Shown here: positions 7,530 to 15,779 of the stretch, piece after piece
Numbering within the stretch: the first letter of the stretch is position 1
Layout: each line of letters begins with the position of its first letter
Source of the DNA: Phytopseudomonas straminea
Lineage (GTDB): Bacteria; Pseudomonadota; Gammaproteobacteria; Pseudomonadales; Pseudomonadaceae
Reading direction: 5' to 3'
Assembly: GCF_900112645.1 (NCBI RefSeq)
Contig: NZ_FOMO01000007.1
Location: forward strand, 62,001-126,000
Length of the DNA stretch: 64,000 bases
Notes under the pieces: model-generated
What the model was told of the DNA's origin: nothing
Seen by the model: only the letters and a program-made list of their open reading frames with translations
Database searches by the model: none
Program-made: the position numbers and the translations under genes

Positions 7530-7807
7530 GGTTACCTCACCTGCTGTCGAGTCGCCGCGACTGCCTGTCGTCGACTCGCTGGGCCTCAGGCTACGCCTCG
7601 AACATCGCTCGTACAATGTGCAGGGCATGCACGAGCGCGTTCGTGTCGGGCAGTATCTGCAGCCAGGGCATCTACTCTTCAGAATAGGTGCGCCCGACAA
7701 TAGTTTCCCCCGTTTCCGTCGGCGGCAGGCGGGGGCGCGGATTGTTCTTGAGCAAGCTTACACGCGTCGTGTCGAACGCTGAGACACAGCATAACGAGGA
7801 GTCTGTC

Positions 7808-8707
7808 ATGCATATCCTGATCACCGGCGGTACCGGCCTGATTGGCCAGGCGCTCTGCCATCAGTGGGCCGCTCAGGGCCACCAGCTGACCGTGTTGAGC
7901 CGGCGCCCCGAGCAGGTGCCGGTGCTGTGTGGCACGTCCGTGCGGGGCGTCGCACGCCTTGAGGACATCAGCGACGAGCCCCTCGATGCGGTGGTCAATC
8001 TGGCTGGCGCGCCGATTGCGGACCGCCCCTGGAGCAAGGCGCGCAAGCAACTGTTGTGGGAAAGCCGTATCGGGCTTACCGAACGCCTGGTGAGTTGGCT
8101 GCAGCGGCGCGAGCAGAAGCCGGCGGTGCTGCTATCCGGCTCGGCGGTCGGCTGGTATGGCGATGCCGGCGAGCACATCATCGACGAGCAGGCCAAGCCA
8201 GGCGCTGATTTCGCCGCGCAGCTGTGCATCGCCTGGGAGGAGACCGCCCAGCAAGCCGAGGCGCTGGGCATTCGCGTAGTGCTGCTGCGTACCGGTCTGG
8301 TGCTGGCCAAGGAGGGCGGCATGCTCAAGCGCATGGCCACGCCGTTCCGCTTCGGTCTCGGTGGGCGCATCGGCAGTGGACGCCAGTGGATGCCTTGGAT
8401 TCATATCGCCGACCAAATCGCCCTGATTGATTTTCTCTTGCAGCATGAGCAGGCGCGCGGTCCCTATAATGCGTGCGCGCCACATCCGGTGCGCAATGCC
8501 GAGTTCGTCAAGGAGCTTGGTCATGCGGTGCACCGGCCCACGCTGATGCTGCTGCCGGGCTTCGCCTTGCGCGCGGCCCTTGGCGAGATGTCGCTGTTGT
8601 TGCTTGGCGGCCAGCACGCGTTGCCGGCCAGGGCGCAGGAGGCAGGCTTCGAGTTTCGCTTCACCCGCCTGGACGTGGCGCTGGTCGACCTGCTGAGCCT
8701 TCACTAA
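7808..8707 (+). CDS. TIGR01777 family epimerase-like SDR protein (YfcH-like)
   Basis: A 299-residue extended SDR with N-terminal MHILITGGTGLIGQAL (Rossmann GxxGxxG) and the TIGR01777 family blocks AVVNLAGAPIADRPWS, SRIGLTERLV, SGSAVGWYGDAGEHIIDE and PFRFGLGGRIGSGRQWMPWIHIAD. The family, often called NAD-dependent epimerase or cell division inhibitor SulA-like in databases, has no firmly assigned substrate. Start ATG 7808 has GAGGAG 7 bp upstream. It is followed by hemH after 54 bp on the same strand and may be co-transcribed with it. Confidence 0.9.
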   Translation: MHILITGGTGLIGQALCHQWAAQGHQLTVLSRRPEQVPVLCGTSVRGVARLEDISDEPLDAVVNLAGAPIADRPWSKARKQLLWESRIGLTERLVSWLQRREQKPAVLLSGSAVGWYGDAGEHIIDEQAKPGADFAAQLCIAWEETAQQAEALGIRVVLLRTGLVLAKEGGMLKRMATPFRFGLGGRIGSGRQWMPWIHIADQIALIDFLLQHEQARGPYNACAPHPVRNAEFVKELGHAVHRPTLMLLPGFALRAALGEMSLLLLGGQHALPARAQEAGFEFRFTRLDVALVDLLSLH

Positions 8708-8761
8708 CACCTGTTCGCGATCCGGCTGGGGCTTGATCGCGACACCTTCAAGGGATATTGC

Positions 8762-9784
8762 ATGACCGATCACGCCTTACTGCTGGTCAACCTCGGCTCG
8801 CCGGCGTCCACCGAGGTCGCCGATGTGCGCAGTTATCTCAATCAGTTCCTGATGGACCCCTACGTGGTCGACCTGCCCTGGCCGCTGCGCCGACTGCTGG
8901 TTTCGCTGATCCTGATCCGCCGCCCGGCCCAGTCAGCCCACGCCTATGCGTCGATCTGGTGGCCGGAAGGCTCGCCGCTGGTGGTGCTCAGCAAGCGCCT
9001 GCAGGAAGCGATGAAAAACCAGTGGACCCACGGCCCGGTGGAACTGGCCATGCGCTACGGCGAGCCGTCGCTGGAAACCGTGCTGGCACGCCTGGCCGGG
9101 CAGGGCATCACCCAGGTCACCCTGGCGCCGCTTTACCCGCAGTTCGCCGACAGCACCACTACCACGGTGATCGAGGAAGCCAAGCGTGTGGTGCGCGAGC
9201 GCAAGCTGCCGATCCGTTTCTCGATCCTGCCGCCGTTCTTCCAGGATCCCGATTACATCGAGGCCTTGGCCGACAGTGCTCGTCCGTACCTGGAGAAAGA
9301 CTTCGATCACCTGCTGCTGAGCTTCCACGGTTTGCCGGAGCGCCACCTGCGCAAGCTCGATGCGACCAATCACTGTCTGCGCGGGCCGGACTGCTGCCGC
9401 ACGGCATCGCCCCAGGTGCTTGCCACCTGCTACCGGGCCCAGTGCATGCGCAGCGCCGAAGCCTTTGCCACGCGCATGGGGCTGCGCCCGGAGCAGTGGT
9501 CGGTGTCGTTCCAGTCGCGCCTGGGCAGGGACAAGTGGATCGAGCCCTACACCGAGGCGCGCCTCGACGAGCTGGCCGCGCAAGGTGTGAAGAAACTTTT
9601 GGTGATGTGCCCGGCCTTCGTCGCCGACTGCATCGAGACCCTGGAAGAGATCGGCGACCGCGGCCGCGAGCAGTTCGTCGAGGCCGGCGGTGAAAGCCTG
9701 GAGCTGGTGCCTTGCCTGAACGACCACCCCAGCTGGGTGGAGGCGCTCAAGCGGCTGTGCGAGCGAGCCCCGCAGAGCGTGTAA
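8762..9784 (+). CDS. hemH: Ferrochelatase
   Basis: A 340-residue enzyme that inserts ferrous iron into protoporphyrin IX, the last step of protoheme synthesis, acting at the cytoplasmic side of the membrane. MTDHALLLVNLGSPAS at the start and LLLSFHGLPERH with catalytic His189 identify it; LAPLYPQFADSTTTTV and the distal MCPAFVADCIETLEEI (with the conserved glutamate) complete the active-site set. A cysteine-rich loop, residues about 206-226, follows the histidine region. Size is typical of bacterial HemH. AAGGGATATTGC precedes ATG 8762. A strong terminator follows immediately. Confidence 0.97.
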   Translation: MTDHALLLVNLGSPASTEVADVRSYLNQFLMDPYVVDLPWPLRRLLVSLILIRRPAQSAHAYASIWWPEGSPLVVLSKRLQEAMKNQWTHGPVELAMRYGEPSLETVLARLAGQGITQVTLAPLYPQFADSTTTTVIEEAKRVVRERKLPIRFSILPPFFQDPDYIEALADSARPYLEKDFDHLLLSFHGLPERHLRKLDATNHCLRGPDCCRTASPQVLATCYRAQCMRSAEAFATRMGLRPEQWSVSFQSRLGRDKWIEPYTEARLDELAAQGVKKLLVMCPAFVADCIETLEEIGDRGREQFVEAGGESLELVPCLNDHPSWVEALKRLCERAPQSV

Positions 9785-9815
9785 AAAAATGCCCGGCTAG
9801 TGCCGGGCATTTTTC
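9784..9815. terminator. Bidirectional rho-independent terminator between hemH and uraA
   Basis: GCCCGGC (9791-9797) and GCCGGGC (9802-9808) pair around TAGT, flanked by an A-run and a T-run, so the structure serves the convergent hemH and uracil permease genes. Confidence 0.92.
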
Positions 9816-9823
9816 TTTGCTTC

Positions 9824-11101
9824 TCAGATGTCAGGCGCCTCGTCGGCAGCCTTGCGTTTCCACCCATCGTTGCCGGGCAGAATCAGATTCAGCAGGATCG
9901 CGACGATGGCGCACAGGGCGATGCCCTTGAGGCCGAAGTCGTCCGGGCCGTCGCCGGTGCCGATCAGTACGCCGCCGATGCCGAATACCAGGGTCACCGA
10001 AACGATCACCAGGTTGCGCGCCTCACTGAGATCGATGTTATGGCGGATCAGGGTGTTCATGCCCACCGCGGCGATTGAGCCGAACAGCAGACACAGGATG
10101 CCGCCCATCACCGGTACCGGAATGCTCTGCAGGATGGCGCCGAACTTGCCGATGAAGGCCAGGGCGATGGCGAAGATCGCTGCCCAGGTCATGATCTTCG
10201 GGTTGTAGGCCTTGGTCAGCATCACCGCGCCAGTGACTTCGGCGTAGGTGGTGTTGGGCGGGCCGCCGAACAGACCGGCGGCCGAGGTGGCCAGGCCGTC
10301 GCCGAGGAGGGTGCGGTGCAGGCCTGGCTTCTTCAGGTAGTTCTTGCCGGTTACGCCGCCCACCGCGATTACGCCGCCGATATGCTCGATGGCCGGTGCC
10401 AGGGCGACCGGCACGATGAACAGGATTGCCTGCCAGTTGAATGCCGGTGCGGTGAAGGCCGGCACCGCCAGCCAGGGCGCATCGGCCACGTGGCCCAGAT
10501 CCAGGGCGCCGAAATAAAGCGACAGGGCGAACCCCACCACGACGCCGGAGATGATCGGCACCAGGCGGAAGATGCCACGGCCGAACACGGCGACGACCAG
10601 CGTGGTCAGCAGGGTCGGCATGGAGATCCACATCGCCGTGCTGTAAGGCAGCAGCACGCTGCCGTCACCGGCCTTGCCCATGGCCATGTTGGCGGCGATC
10701 GGCGCCATGGCCAGGCCGATGGAAATGATCACCGGGCCGATCACCACCGGCGGCAGCAGGCGGTCGATGAAACCGGTACCCTTGATCTTCACGGCCAGGC
10801 CGAGAAAGGTGTAAACGAAGCCCGCCGCGACTACGCCGCCCATGGTTTCCGCCAGGCCGAACTGGCCCTTGGCGAGAATGATCGGGGTGATGAAGGCGAA
10901 GCTCGAGGCCAGGAACACCGGTACCTGGCGACCGGTGACGATCTGGAACAGGATGGTGCCCAGGCCCGCCGTGAACAGCGCCACGTTGGGATCCAGGCCA
11001 GTGATCAACGGCATCAGCACCAGCGCGCCAAAGGCCACGAACAACATCTGGGCGCCGGACAGCACCTGGCGCCACAGCGGATCGTTGAATTCGTCGCGCA
11101 T
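9824..11101 (-). CDS. uraA: Uracil-xanthine permease family, uracil:H+ symporter
   Basis: A 425-residue inner-membrane NCS2 transporter with about 14 membrane segments. The N-terminus GAQMLFVAFGALVLMPLITGL, the half-helix motif VFLASSFAFITPI, and VAPAIEHIGGVIAVGGVTGKNY (conserved Glu and His of the substrate site, written ALAPAIEHIG here) match UraA. The distal GPPNTTYAEVTGAVMLTKAYNP block is characteristic of uracil rather than purine members. Its partner upp lies upstream with only 3 bp between stop and start, so the pair forms a uracil salvage operon: uptake followed by conversion to UMP. Confidence 0.93.
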   Translation of the reverse strand: MRDEFNDPLWRQVLSGAQMLFVAFGALVLMPLITGLDPNVALFTAGLGTILFQIVTGRQVPVFLASSFAFITPIILAKGQFGLAETMGGVVAAGFVYTFLGLAVKIKGTGFIDRLLPPVVIGPVIISIGLAMAPIAANMAMGKAGDGSVLLPYSTAMWISMPTLLTTLVVAVFGRGIFRLVPIISGVVVGFALSLYFGALDLGHVADAPWLAVPAFTAPAFNWQAILFIVPVALAPAIEHIGGVIAVGGVTGKNYLKKPGLHRTLLGDGLATSAAGLFGGPPNTTYAEVTGAVMLTKAYNPKIMTWAAIFAIALAFIGKFGAILQSIPVPVMGGILCLLFGSIAAVGMNTLIRHNIDLSEARNLVIVSVTLVFGIGGVLIGTGDGPDDFGLKGIALCAIVAILLNLILPGNDGWKRKAADEAPDI

Positions 11102-11104
11102 CGA

Positions 11105-11743
11105 TCAGGCGTCCTTCTGCTTGGTGCCGAAGATCTTGTCGCCGGCATCACCTAGGCCCGGGATGATGTAGCCGTGTTCGTTGAGGCGCTGGTCGATGGA
11201 GGCGGTGTAGATCTGCACATCCGGGTGCGCTTCATTCACCGCCTTGATACCTTCGGGGGCAGCGACGAGCACCATGGCGCGGATTTCCTTGCAGCCAGCC
11301 TTTTTCAGCAAGTCGATAGTGGCGACCATGGAACTGCCGGTGGCGAGCATCGGGTCGATGATCATCGCCAGGCGCTCGTTGATTTCCGGCACCAGCTTTT
11401 CCAGGTAGGTGTGCGCCTGCAGGGTTTCCTCGTTGCGGGCCACGCCGACGGCGCTGACCTTGGCGCCCGGAATCAGGCTGAGCACGCCGTCGAGCATGCC
11501 GATGCCTGCGCGCAAAATCGGCACCACGGTGATCTTCTTGCCGGAGATCTTCTCGACCTGCACGGGACCCGCCCAGCCTTCGATTTCATAGGTTTCCAGG
11601 CGCAGATCCTTGGTCGCCTCATAAGTGAGCAGGGCGCCCACTTCCTGGGCCAGCTCACGGAAGTTCTTGGTACTGATATCCGCGCGGCGCATGAGGCCGA
11701 TCTTGTGGCGAATCAGCGGGTGGCGGATCTCGAGGACGGGCAT
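11105..11743 (-). CDS. upp: Uracil phosphoribosyltransferase
   Basis: A 212-residue enzyme converting uracil plus PRPP to UMP. MPVLEIRHPLIRHKIGLMR starts the homology; PILRAGIGMLDGVLSLIPGA and the PRPP loop MIDPMLATGSSMVATIDLL (about residues 128-145) are diagnostic; the C-terminal YIIPGLGDAGDKIFGTK block binds uracil. Start ATG 11743 gives the usual length and has GGAGA upstream; the frame remains open 11 codons further. First gene of the upp-uraA operon. The 249-bp gap to hpt on the other strand must contain both promoters. Confidence 0.96.
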   Translation of the reverse strand: MPVLEIRHPLIRHKIGLMRRADISTKNFRELAQEVGALLTYEATKDLRLETYEIEGWAGPVQVEKISGKKITVVPILRAGIGMLDGVLSLIPGAKVSAVGVARNEETLQAHTYLEKLVPEINERLAMIIDPMLATGSSMVATIDLLKKAGCKEIRAMVLVAAPEGIKAVNEAHPDVQIYTASIDQRLNEHGYIIPGLGDAGDKIFGTKQKDA

Positions 11744-11992
11744 TGCGGGTCTCCGGCAAAAATGGGCAAAAAACACGCTAGATTAAAGCATTGCATTGCA
11801 ACTTGGCGCTGCCGATATGGAACTTTTTGCATTCGTCGAGCAACGGCTGTGCCATTTGTCGTGTGTCGCTGCCGGCGCTTGCGCCTTGTCAGGCGGATGC
11901 GTAACGTGGCCGACTTTTTTCTGACCCGGTGAAAAATCCCGCGCCGGGGCCACCCATGCGGAGCCGCCTGCGCCCGCCAACGAGGACACCCT

Positions 11993-12550
11993 ATGTCTGC
12001 CGATCTCGCCCACATCCGCCAGGTCATGGCCGAAGCCGACTGCCTGTACAGCGAAGCCGACGTGGAAGCCGCCATCACCCGCGTCGCCGCCGCCATCAAC
12101 GCTGATCTGGCCGAGCGCAACCCGGTGGTGTTCTGTGTGATGAACGGCGGGCTGATCTTCTCCGGCAAGCTGCTCACCCAGCTCGACTTCCCCCTGGAAG
12201 CCAGCTACCTGCACGCCAGCCGCTACCGCAACCAGACCAGCGGCGGCGAGCTGTTCTGGAAGGCCAAGCCGGAAGTGTCGTTCATCGACCGCGACGTGCT
12301 GATCATCGATGACATCCTCGACGAAGGGCACACCCTGGGCGCGATCATCGATTTCTGCCACCACGCCGGTGCCGCCAACGTGCACACCGCGGTGCTGATC
12401 GACAAGGATCACGACCGCAAGGCACGCCCGGACCTGAAGGCCGATTACGTGGGCCTGCCGTGCATCGACCGCTACATCTTCGGTTACGGCATGGACTACA
12501 AGGGCTACTGGCGCAATGCGCCGGGCATCTATGCGGTGAAGGGGCTCTGA
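11993..12550 (+). CDS. hpt: Hypoxanthine-guanine phosphoribosyltransferase
   Basis: A 185-residue purine salvage enzyme making IMP/GMP from hypoxanthine/guanine and PRPP. The PRPP loop DVLIIDDILDEGHTLGAII (about residues 101-119), the flexible-loop region EASYLHASRYRNQTSGGELFW and CVMNGGLIFSGKLL fit the family. Start ATG 11993 follows CGAGGACACC, a good ribosome-binding site. It stands divergently from upp-uraA, so pyrimidine and purine base salvage genes share one intergenic region. A REPIN-containing repeat begins directly after its stop codon. Confidence 0.95.
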   Translation: MSADLAHIRQVMAEADCLYSEADVEAAITRVAAAINADLAERNPVVFCVMNGGLIFSGKLLTQLDFPLEASYLHASRYRNQTSGGELFWKAKPEVSFIDRDVLIIDDILDEGHTLGAIIDFCHHAGAANVHTAVLIDKDHDRKARPDLKADYVGLPCIDRYIFGYGMDYKGYWRNAPGIYAVKGL

Positions 12551-12722
12551 GAGCCTGTTCCCGATTTTTTGGGCGACATGAAAGAGACGGCTACAAGGCA
12601 ATAGCAGCCGTTCGCGTAACCCGTAGGAGGGGCTTCAGCCCCGAGCTTTTTATCAAGGCAAACAAAGAGCTCGGGGCTGAAGCCCCTCCTACAAGTACTC
12701 CGTTCACCGGCTGCTAACGCCA
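12551..12722 (+). repeat. Dispersed repeat of the REPIN type, copy 1
   Basis: A GAGCCTGTTC end starts at the base after the hpt stop codon, followed by a GGGCGACATGAAAGAG block and then an inverted pair of REP sequences at 12623-12682 (GTAGGAGGGGCTTCAGCCCC against its complement, joined by a spacer containing GCAAACAAAGAGC). The same order is found at 14977-15165 and, inverted, at 37885-38106. REP pairs like this are usually moved by RAYT-type Tyr recombinase-like transposases elsewhere in the genome. Two short open frames over the REPs are artefacts of the palindrome. Confidence 0.88.
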
Positions 12723-12799
12723 CTTTGCAGGCAAAGCGCTGAAATCACCCCCGAAGATCGTGAATGGCTTCCAAGCCCCTCGGCTGGCTGGCACGCGAT

Positions 12800-14506
12800 T
12801 CAGGCGTCGCTTGGCCAGCTCTCGCAGATCGCTCGCGCCTGGGGCAGATCGCGGGCGTAACTGAGGCGCCCGTGGGCCCGCTGCAGGCCAGCCCTACGCA
12901 GCTTCAGGCGCAGTGATGGCGACGCGCCGCTGATGATCAGGGCGATGCCCTGCTGGCGGTATTCCAGCACGGTGCTGTGCAGGGCGGCGAGGGCGGTCAT
13001 GTCGAGCATCGGCACGGCGCTGACATCCAGAATCACCACGCGGATATGCGGATCGAGCCGGCGCAGCGCTTCCAGTGTGCGCTGCGCCGCGCCGAAGAAC
13101 AGCGGCCCGCGGATGGCCAGGGCCAGCACGTGTTCGGGCAGGTCGCTCAGGGCCTGATGGCCGTTGCGCGGCAGGCGCTGGGCATCGGTCAGCTCGCTCA
13201 TCCGTTTGATGAACAGCCCGGCGGCCAGCAGCAGGCCGACGCCCACCGCCAATACCATGTCGAACAGCACCGTCAGCGAGAGGCAGGTGAGCAGCACCAG
13301 CACATCGCTGCGCGGCGCGATGCGCAGGGTATGAGCCACGTGATGGGCCTCGCTCATGTTCCACGCCACGATCAGCAGCAGAGCGGCCAGCGCGGCCATC
13401 GGCAGGTAGCTGAACAGCGGGGCGAGAAACAGGATGGCCGCCAGTACCACGCCAGCATGAATGATTGCGGCGAGCGGCGAGCGCGCGCCGGCCCGCACGT
13501 TAGTGGCGCTGCGGGCAATGGCTGCGGTGGCGGTGATACCACCGAACAGCGGTGCGACCAGATTGCCGATGCCTTGGCCGAGCAGTTCGGCATTGGGGTC
13601 GTGCTTGCTGCCGGTCATGCCGTCGGCCACCACCGCGCAGAGCAGCGACTCGATAGCGCCGAGCATGGCGATGGCGAAGGCCGGCGCCAGTAACTGGCGG
13701 ATCAGTTCGAACGACAGCACCAGCGGCTGACCATCGGCGCCCGGCAGTTGCCAGGGCCAGGCGAAGCTCGGCAGGAAAGGTGGAATGCCTGGGTAGCTGA
13801 CGCCGTCGACGCTGTAACTGAAACGCTCACCGAGGGTCGCTACCGGCAAGCCACCGTGTTCCAGTGCCAGGCCCAAGAGCGCACCGACCGTCAGCGCTAC
13901 CAAGTGCCCGGGTACCCGCGGCACCAGCCGCGGCCAGACCAACAATACGCCGAGGCACGCCAGCGCAACCATCGTGTCCCCGGGCTGGATGCCTGGCAGC
14001 GCCTGCCAGAGCATCTGTATCTGCTGCACGTAGTGGCTCGGCTGCCCGGCCAGTTGCAGGCCAAGCAGATCCTTGAGCTGCAGGGTGGCGATGACGATGC
14101 CGATGCCCGCGGTGAAGCCAAGGGTGACCGGGTAGGGCACGAACTCGATCAGCCGCCCGGCCTTGAGCAGGCCCAGGGCGATCAGGATAAGCCCGGCCAT
14201 CACCGTGCACAGCAGCAGGCCGCCAATGCCGAACTGCTGGGTAATCGGCAACAGGATCACCACGAAGGCCGCCGTAGGGCCGGAGATGTTGAAGCGCGAA
14301 CCGCCACACAGGGCAATCAGCGGTGCGGCGACCAGCACCGTGTAGAGGCCGTGTTGCGGCGCTACACCGACGGCGATCGCCAAAGCCATGGCCAGTGGAA
14401 TGGCGATGATGCCCACCGTGAGGCCGGCAGCCAGGTCGCCGCGCAGGCTGGCCCAAGAGTAGCCACTACGCAGGCTCTGGCGGCAGGCGGCGAACAGGGT
14501 AGGCAT
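12800..14506 (-). CDS. SulP family anion permease with C-terminal STAS domain (DauA-like)
   Basis: A 568-residue protein with an N-terminal SLC26/SulP transport domain (about residues 20-420: LAAGLTVGIIAIPLAMALAIAVG, GSRFNISGPTAAFVVIL, GLTAGIGIVIA-type helices, SKHDPNAELLGQGIGN) and a C-terminal STAS domain (about 450-560, VVILDVSAVPMLDMTALAAL). Related proteins carry C4-dicarboxylates, bicarbonate or sulfate; the precise substrate cannot be read from sequence, though the overall pattern is closest to DauA/YchM. Start ATG 14506 has AGGAAG 8 bp upstream. It stands alone between two repeat-bearing gaps, so it is likely monocistronic. Confidence 0.9.
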   Translation of the reverse strand: MPTLFAACRQSLRSGYSWASLRGDLAAGLTVGIIAIPLAMALAIAVGVAPQHGLYTVLVAAPLIALCGGSRFNISGPTAAFVVILLPITQQFGIGGLLLCTVMAGLILIALGLLKAGRLIEFVPYPVTLGFTAGIGIVIATLQLKDLLGLQLAGQPSHYVQQIQMLWQALPGIQPGDTMVALACLGVLLVWPRLVPRVPGHLVALTVGALLGLALEHGGLPVATLGERFSYSVDGVSYPGIPPFLPSFAWPWQLPGADGQPLVLSFELIRQLLAPAFAIAMLGAIESLLCAVVADGMTGSKHDPNAELLGQGIGNLVAPLFGGITATAAIARSATNVRAGARSPLAAIIHAGVVLAAILFLAPLFSYLPMAALAALLLIVAWNMSEAHHVAHTLRIAPRSDVLVLLTCLSLTVLFDMVLAVGVGLLLAAGLFIKRMSELTDAQRLPRNGHQALSDLPEHVLALAIRGPLFFGAAQRTLEALRRLDPHIRVVILDVSAVPMLDMTALAALHSTVLEYRQQGIALIISGASPSLRLKLRRAGLQRAHGRLSYARDLPQARAICESWPSDA

Positions 14507-14688
14507 GGCGGCGCTTCCTGAAAGGAATGCCGGCAGTATAGAACGGCGCCGGACGCCCGGGTGTTGACTTAGGTCGCGTACCGCCTTGCCTGTGGCGGTG
14601 ATAGGAGCGCCGGATGCGCGGTGCGTTGAGCGCTCGTCACGCCAGGGGTACACTGCCGGCCCCGTGTTCTGGTTGGCTGGAGTGAGCG

Positions 14689-14976
14689 ATGCGTAAAGAC
14701 AAGAAGCAGGTCATTGGTGACGACATCAGCGATGAGCAGATCAAGCTGTTCCTCGCCGTGGAACCGGCCGATGCCACGCCGCCTTCGCTGCACAAACTGG
14801 TTAAAGCCTACCGCGGCCTGCGTGACCACGACTTCGAACGTTTCCTGGGCTTCTTCGTCGAGGCCGGTTACGACCTGGATGCCAAGGACGCTGACGGTAA
14901 TGACTTCGTTGCCTTGATCCAGGATCAGCGCAATGCTGAGGCCTACGTCGCGGCAGTCAAAGCTGCTCGCGGTTAA
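14689..14976 (+). CDS. PA4642-family small protein
   Basis: A 95-residue acidic cytoplasmic protein beginning MRKDKKQVIGDDISDEQIKLFL, recognised as the PA4642 family restricted mainly to pseudomonads and relatives. The C-terminal half, HDFERFLGFFVEAGYDLDAKDADGND, resembles an ankyrin-like helical pair. Function unknown. GGAGTGAGCG precedes the ATG at 14689. The gene is monocistronic and its stop codon is followed at once by a dispersed repeat. Confidence 0.85.
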   Translation: MRKDKKQVIGDDISDEQIKLFLAVEPADATPPSLHKLVKAYRGLRDHDFERFLGFFVEAGYDLDAKDADGNDFVALIQDQRNAEAYVAAVKAARG

Positions 14977-15165
14977 AAACCTGTCCACGAGTTTTTAGGC
15001 GACGTGAAAGAGGCTGCTACAAGGTAGAAACAGAAGCTCAGCGATTGCGTAGGAGCGGCTTTAGTCGCGAGTTTTTATTAACGCAAACAAAGAGCTAGGG
15101 GCTAGAGCCCCTCCTACTAAAGCCACGCGTTCACCGGCGGCGACATCCAGTCGTCGCCTATCTGA
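14977..15165 (+). repeat. Dispersed repeat of the REPIN type, copy 2
   Basis: AAACCTGTCC begins at the first base after the TAA stop of the PA4642-family gene, then GGCGACGTGAAAGAG, then a REP pair at 15049-15117 (GTAGGAGCGGCTTTAGTCGCG facing a diverged complement GGGGCTAGAGCCCCTCCTAC, with GCAAACAAAGAGC in between). It ends with the CGTTCACCGGC block also seen at the end of copy 1. Confidence 0.86.
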
Positions 15166-15178
15166 TCAGCACAGCAAG

Positions 15179-15487
15179 CTAATCGCCGCGCTTGCTGTCG
15201 ATCCGTTCCAGGCGATTGCCTTCGAAACGCAGAAAGTAGTTCATGCCGTTGCGCGGCCCATAGCTCCATTCTTCGATCTGCACCTCATGGGTGAAACCGT
15301 AGCGGTCGGTCTGATCCTTGTAGCCGATGAACGAACGGTTGTTCGGTTCGCCGCATTTGGCCTGTACTTCGGCCGTGGTGTCGCCGGTGCTGGCGATCGC
15401 TCTGTCGCAGCGCCAGGTCGAGGCATTGGCGGTGCCGGCCAGCAGCACCAGCAGGGCGCAGGGAAATAGTGTCTTGATCATGGTCAT
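15179..15487 (-). CDS. DUF2845 domain protein, secreted (copy A)
   Basis: A 102-residue protein with a signal peptide (MTMIKTLFPCALLVLLAGTA, cleaved near NAS) and a mature part containing two cysteines (WRCDRAI, AKCGEP), then EEWSYGPRNGMNYFLRFEGNRLERI, the DUF2845 pattern. Probably periplasmic; function unknown. The ATG at 15487 overlaps the stop of the paralogue upstream (ATGA). About half of its residues match that paralogue, so the two arose by tandem duplication. The alternative ATG at 15481 would remove two residues. Confidence 0.85.
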   Translation of the reverse strand: MTMIKTLFPCALLVLLAGTANASTWRCDRAIASTGDTTAEVQAKCGEPNNRSFIGYKDQTDRYGFTHEVQIEEWSYGPRNGMNYFLRFEGNRLERIDSKRGD

Positions 15488-15774
15488 TGCCGGCGTTTGC
15501 GCTCGATGCGCGTTAGCCGATTGCCCTCGAAGGTCAGGATGGTAAACATGCCGTTGCTGGGCTCGTAGGCCCATTCCTCGATATTGGTTTCGCGCCGGTT
15601 GTAGGGGCCGACCGTGTAGCCGACCGGGTCACGGAACGCGGGCTCACCGCATTTCTGCATCACCTCGAAGGTACGATCACCAAGGTTCACCAGCTTGCTG
15701 CCACAGCGTAGCGTGTCGGCGTGACTCAGCAGTGGGCTGGCGCATAACACCAGCAGCAGACCTAGTCGTTTCAT
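15484..15774 (-). CDS. DUF2845 domain protein, secreted (copy B)
   Basis: A 96-residue paralogue of the next gene: signal peptide MKRLGLLLVLCASPLLSHA, mature domain with LRCGSKLVNLGD, MQKCGEPAFRDP and EEWAYEPSNGMFTILTFEGNRLTRIERK. Both cysteines and the glycine-asparagine turn are conserved between copies. I use ATG 15774; a GTG at 15783 is in frame, overlaps the DUF748 stop (GTGA) and would add three residues, so translational coupling to DUF748 is plausible with either. The DUF748-DUF2845-DUF2845 trio looks like one cell-envelope operon. Confidence 0.85.
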   Translation of the reverse strand: MKRLGLLLVLCASPLLSHADTLRCGSKLVNLGDRTFEVMQKCGEPAFRDPVGYTVGPYNRRETNIEEWAYEPSNGMFTILTFEGNRLTRIERKRRQ

Positions 15775-15779
15775 GCTTG

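Noticed and set aside
12460..12723. Open frames crossing the hpt 3' end and the REPIN
   Set aside because: Created by the inverted REP pair (both strands give RRGFSPELF-like peptides); no independent support.
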